Source: Candidatus Cloacimonadota bacterium (GTDB taxonomy: Bacteria; Cloacimonadota; Cloacimonadia; Cloacimonadales; TCS61). Taken from it: a DNA stretch of 6,339 nt. The stretch lies in NCBI GenBank assembly GCA_030667725.1, contig DAOUVH010000057.1, positions 1-6,339 of the forward strand, given 5' to 3'. The translations under genes and the position numbers were made by a program. Below are positions 5,259-6,339 of this stretch, one piece after another (position 1 is the first letter of the stretch; every line of letters starts with the position of its first letter). The notes under the pieces are model-generated. The model worked only from the letters and a program-made list of their open reading frames with translations. It was not told where the DNA came from and did no database searches.

Positions 5259-6339
5259 ATGAGTAAAAGAACTATCGTAACAATGCCGGGTGACGGTATT
5301 GGAAAAGTTGTTTTAGAAGAAACGTTAAGAGTGTTGGATGCAGCTGGGATTGAAGCCGAATACGTTCATGCTGATATTGGTTGGGAGTTCTGGTGCAATG
5401 AGGGGAATCCGCTTCCACAAAGGACTTTAGACATTTTAGAAGAGCACAAGATTGCACTTTTCGGAGCGATTACTTCCAAACCAAAAAGCGAAGCTGCTAA
5501 AGAACTCGATCCTAGTCTTGAAGGAAAGGGTTATGTTTATTACAGCCCGATAGTAGGTTTACGTCAACATTTCAAACTGGATATTTGTCAGCGTCCCTGC
5601 AAAACACTTAAAGGAAATCCTCTCAATTTTATCCGTAGAGGACCAAACGATACTATCGAAGAACCTGAAGTAGATGTTGTTGTCTTCCGTCAAAACACAG
5701 AGGGTTTATATGGTGGAGTAGAATGGACAGATCCGCCTGACCAAGTTTATGATGCTTTGATGACACATCCGAAATTTGCCAAGAATTTTGGCTGGTCACC
5801 CAAAAATGAAATCGCCATTTCAACCAGAATATTTACTAAAAAATATTCAGAAAGAATATGTCGTGCTGCTTTTGATTATGCCAAGAAATTTGGTTATGAT
5901 AAAGTAACACTTTGCGAAAAGCCTAATGTGATCCGTGAAACTAGCGGAATGATGCTGGCAATCTGCCGCGAAATGGAAAAAGAATATGAAGGCATCTGGT
6001 TCAATTACACGAATATTGATGCTCAAATGATGTGGCTCACAAAAAATCCTGAAACTTACGGTATAATCATAGCTGGAAATATGTTTGGAGATATTGTTTC
6101 TGACGGATTTGCAGGACTCATCGGTGGACTTGGATTTGCCTGCAGTGCAAATATCGGTAAAGAAGTTTCAATATTTGAACCAACTCACGGTTCAGCTCAA
6201 ATTTATGATAATCTTGACCCTTCTATCGTTAATCCAATTTCAATGATAATGTCTGCCTGTATGATGCTCGATCATATCGATGAAACTGAAAAAGCAACAA
6301 AGATCAGAAACGCAGTTGCAAAAATTGTTGAAGAAGGCA
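5259..6339 (+). CDS. Isocitrate/isopropylmalate dehydrogenase family protein, probably isocitrate dehydrogenase (partial)
   Basis: Open from ATG 5259 to the window edge: 360 codons and no stop, so only the C-terminal end is missing. GGAG at 5248-5251 lies 7 bases before the ATG. Beta-decarboxylating dehydrogenase landmarks: PGDGIG at 10-15, R102 and R112 (same spacing as E. coli Icd R119/R129), FRQNTEGLYGGVEW with R144 and Y151, K221 in EKPNVIRE, and metal ligands D254, D278 and D282 with the E. coli spacing of 24 and 4. S96 in SPIVGLR sits where Icd has the isocitrate-binding Ser113, favouring isocitrate over isopropylmalate; homoisocitrate is not excluded. Oddities: Ile98 replaces the Asn of SLN, Gln145 replaces the usual Glu of RENxE, a longer segment lies between R112 and R144, and the cofactor loop after H310 reads HGSAQIYDNLDPSIVNP. 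That loop matches neither the NADP form (KY) nor the NAD form (DI), so cofactor is unassigned. It would oxidise isocitrate to 2-oxoglutarate, or run in reverse, in the same pathway as citrate lyase. Confidence 0.85.
   Translation, partial: MSKRTIVTMPGDGIGKVVLEETLRVLDAAGIEAEYVHADIGWEFWCNEGNPLPQRTLDILEEHKIALFGAITSKPKSEAAKELDPSLEGKGYVYYSPIVGLRQHFKLDICQRPCKTLKGNPLNFIRRGPNDTIEEPEVDVVVFRQNTEGLYGGVEWTDPPDQVYDALMTHPKFAKNFGWSPKNEIAISTRIFTKKYSERICRAAFDYAKKFGYDKVTLCEKPNVIRETSGMMLAICREMEKEYEGIWFNYTNIDAQMMWLTKNPETYGIIIAGNMFGDIVSDGFAGLIGGLGFACSANIGKEVSIFEPTHGSAQIYDNLDPSIVNPISMIMSACMMLDHIDETEKATKIRNAVAKIVEEG

Overview
The window is an AT-rich bacterial stretch in which every supportable gene lies on the + strand with gaps of at most about 15 bases. 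It looks like the inside of one operon cut at both ends. The order is: end of a citrate lyase beta subunit (CitE-like), two tandem citrate lyase alpha subunit paralogs (CitF-like), a large exported M23-type metallopeptidase with a C-terminal sorting tail, and an isocitrate dehydrogenase-like beta-decarboxylating dehydrogenase that runs off the right edge. No RNA gene, CRISPR array, insertion sequence, origin or convincing terminator was seen, and there is no gene-free stretch above 300 bases.

Organism: the peptidase ends in a YPNPFNP-type sorting/FlgD-like Ig domain finishing in KKMILLK. Such tails are typical of the FCB group and its relatives (Bacteroidetes, Ignavibacteria, Marinimicrobia, Cloacimonetes). 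Together with low GC and citrate lyase genes, this suggests an anaerobic, probably uncultured FCB-type bacterium. A Cloacimonetes-like lineage is my best guess, made by inference only.

Layout: 1-78 is the CitE C-terminus, and its stop overlaps the next ATG by one base (TAATG). 78-1640 and 1644-3200 are the two CitF paralogs, colinear and apparently gap-free apart from two N-terminal residues. The second starts at TTG, only three bases after the stop of the first. 3207-5243 is the M23 protein; a clear signal peptide is encoded upstream of any ATG/GTG/TTG, so translation probably begins at a non-standard ATA or ATT codon behind a good AGAGGAG site. 5259-6339 is the partial dehydrogenase.

How the genes fit together: CitE and CitF belong to citrate lyase, which cleaves citrate to acetate and oxaloacetate. 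An isocitrate dehydrogenase works two steps away through aconitase, so the metabolic genes make a citrate/isocitrate/2-oxoglutarate module. The exported cell-wall-type peptidase is the functional outsider. The points most worth a second look are the paired and divergent CitF proteins, the non-standard start of the peptidase gene, its in-frame position behind a single TAG, and two repeat-like DNA segments translated within its sorting domain.
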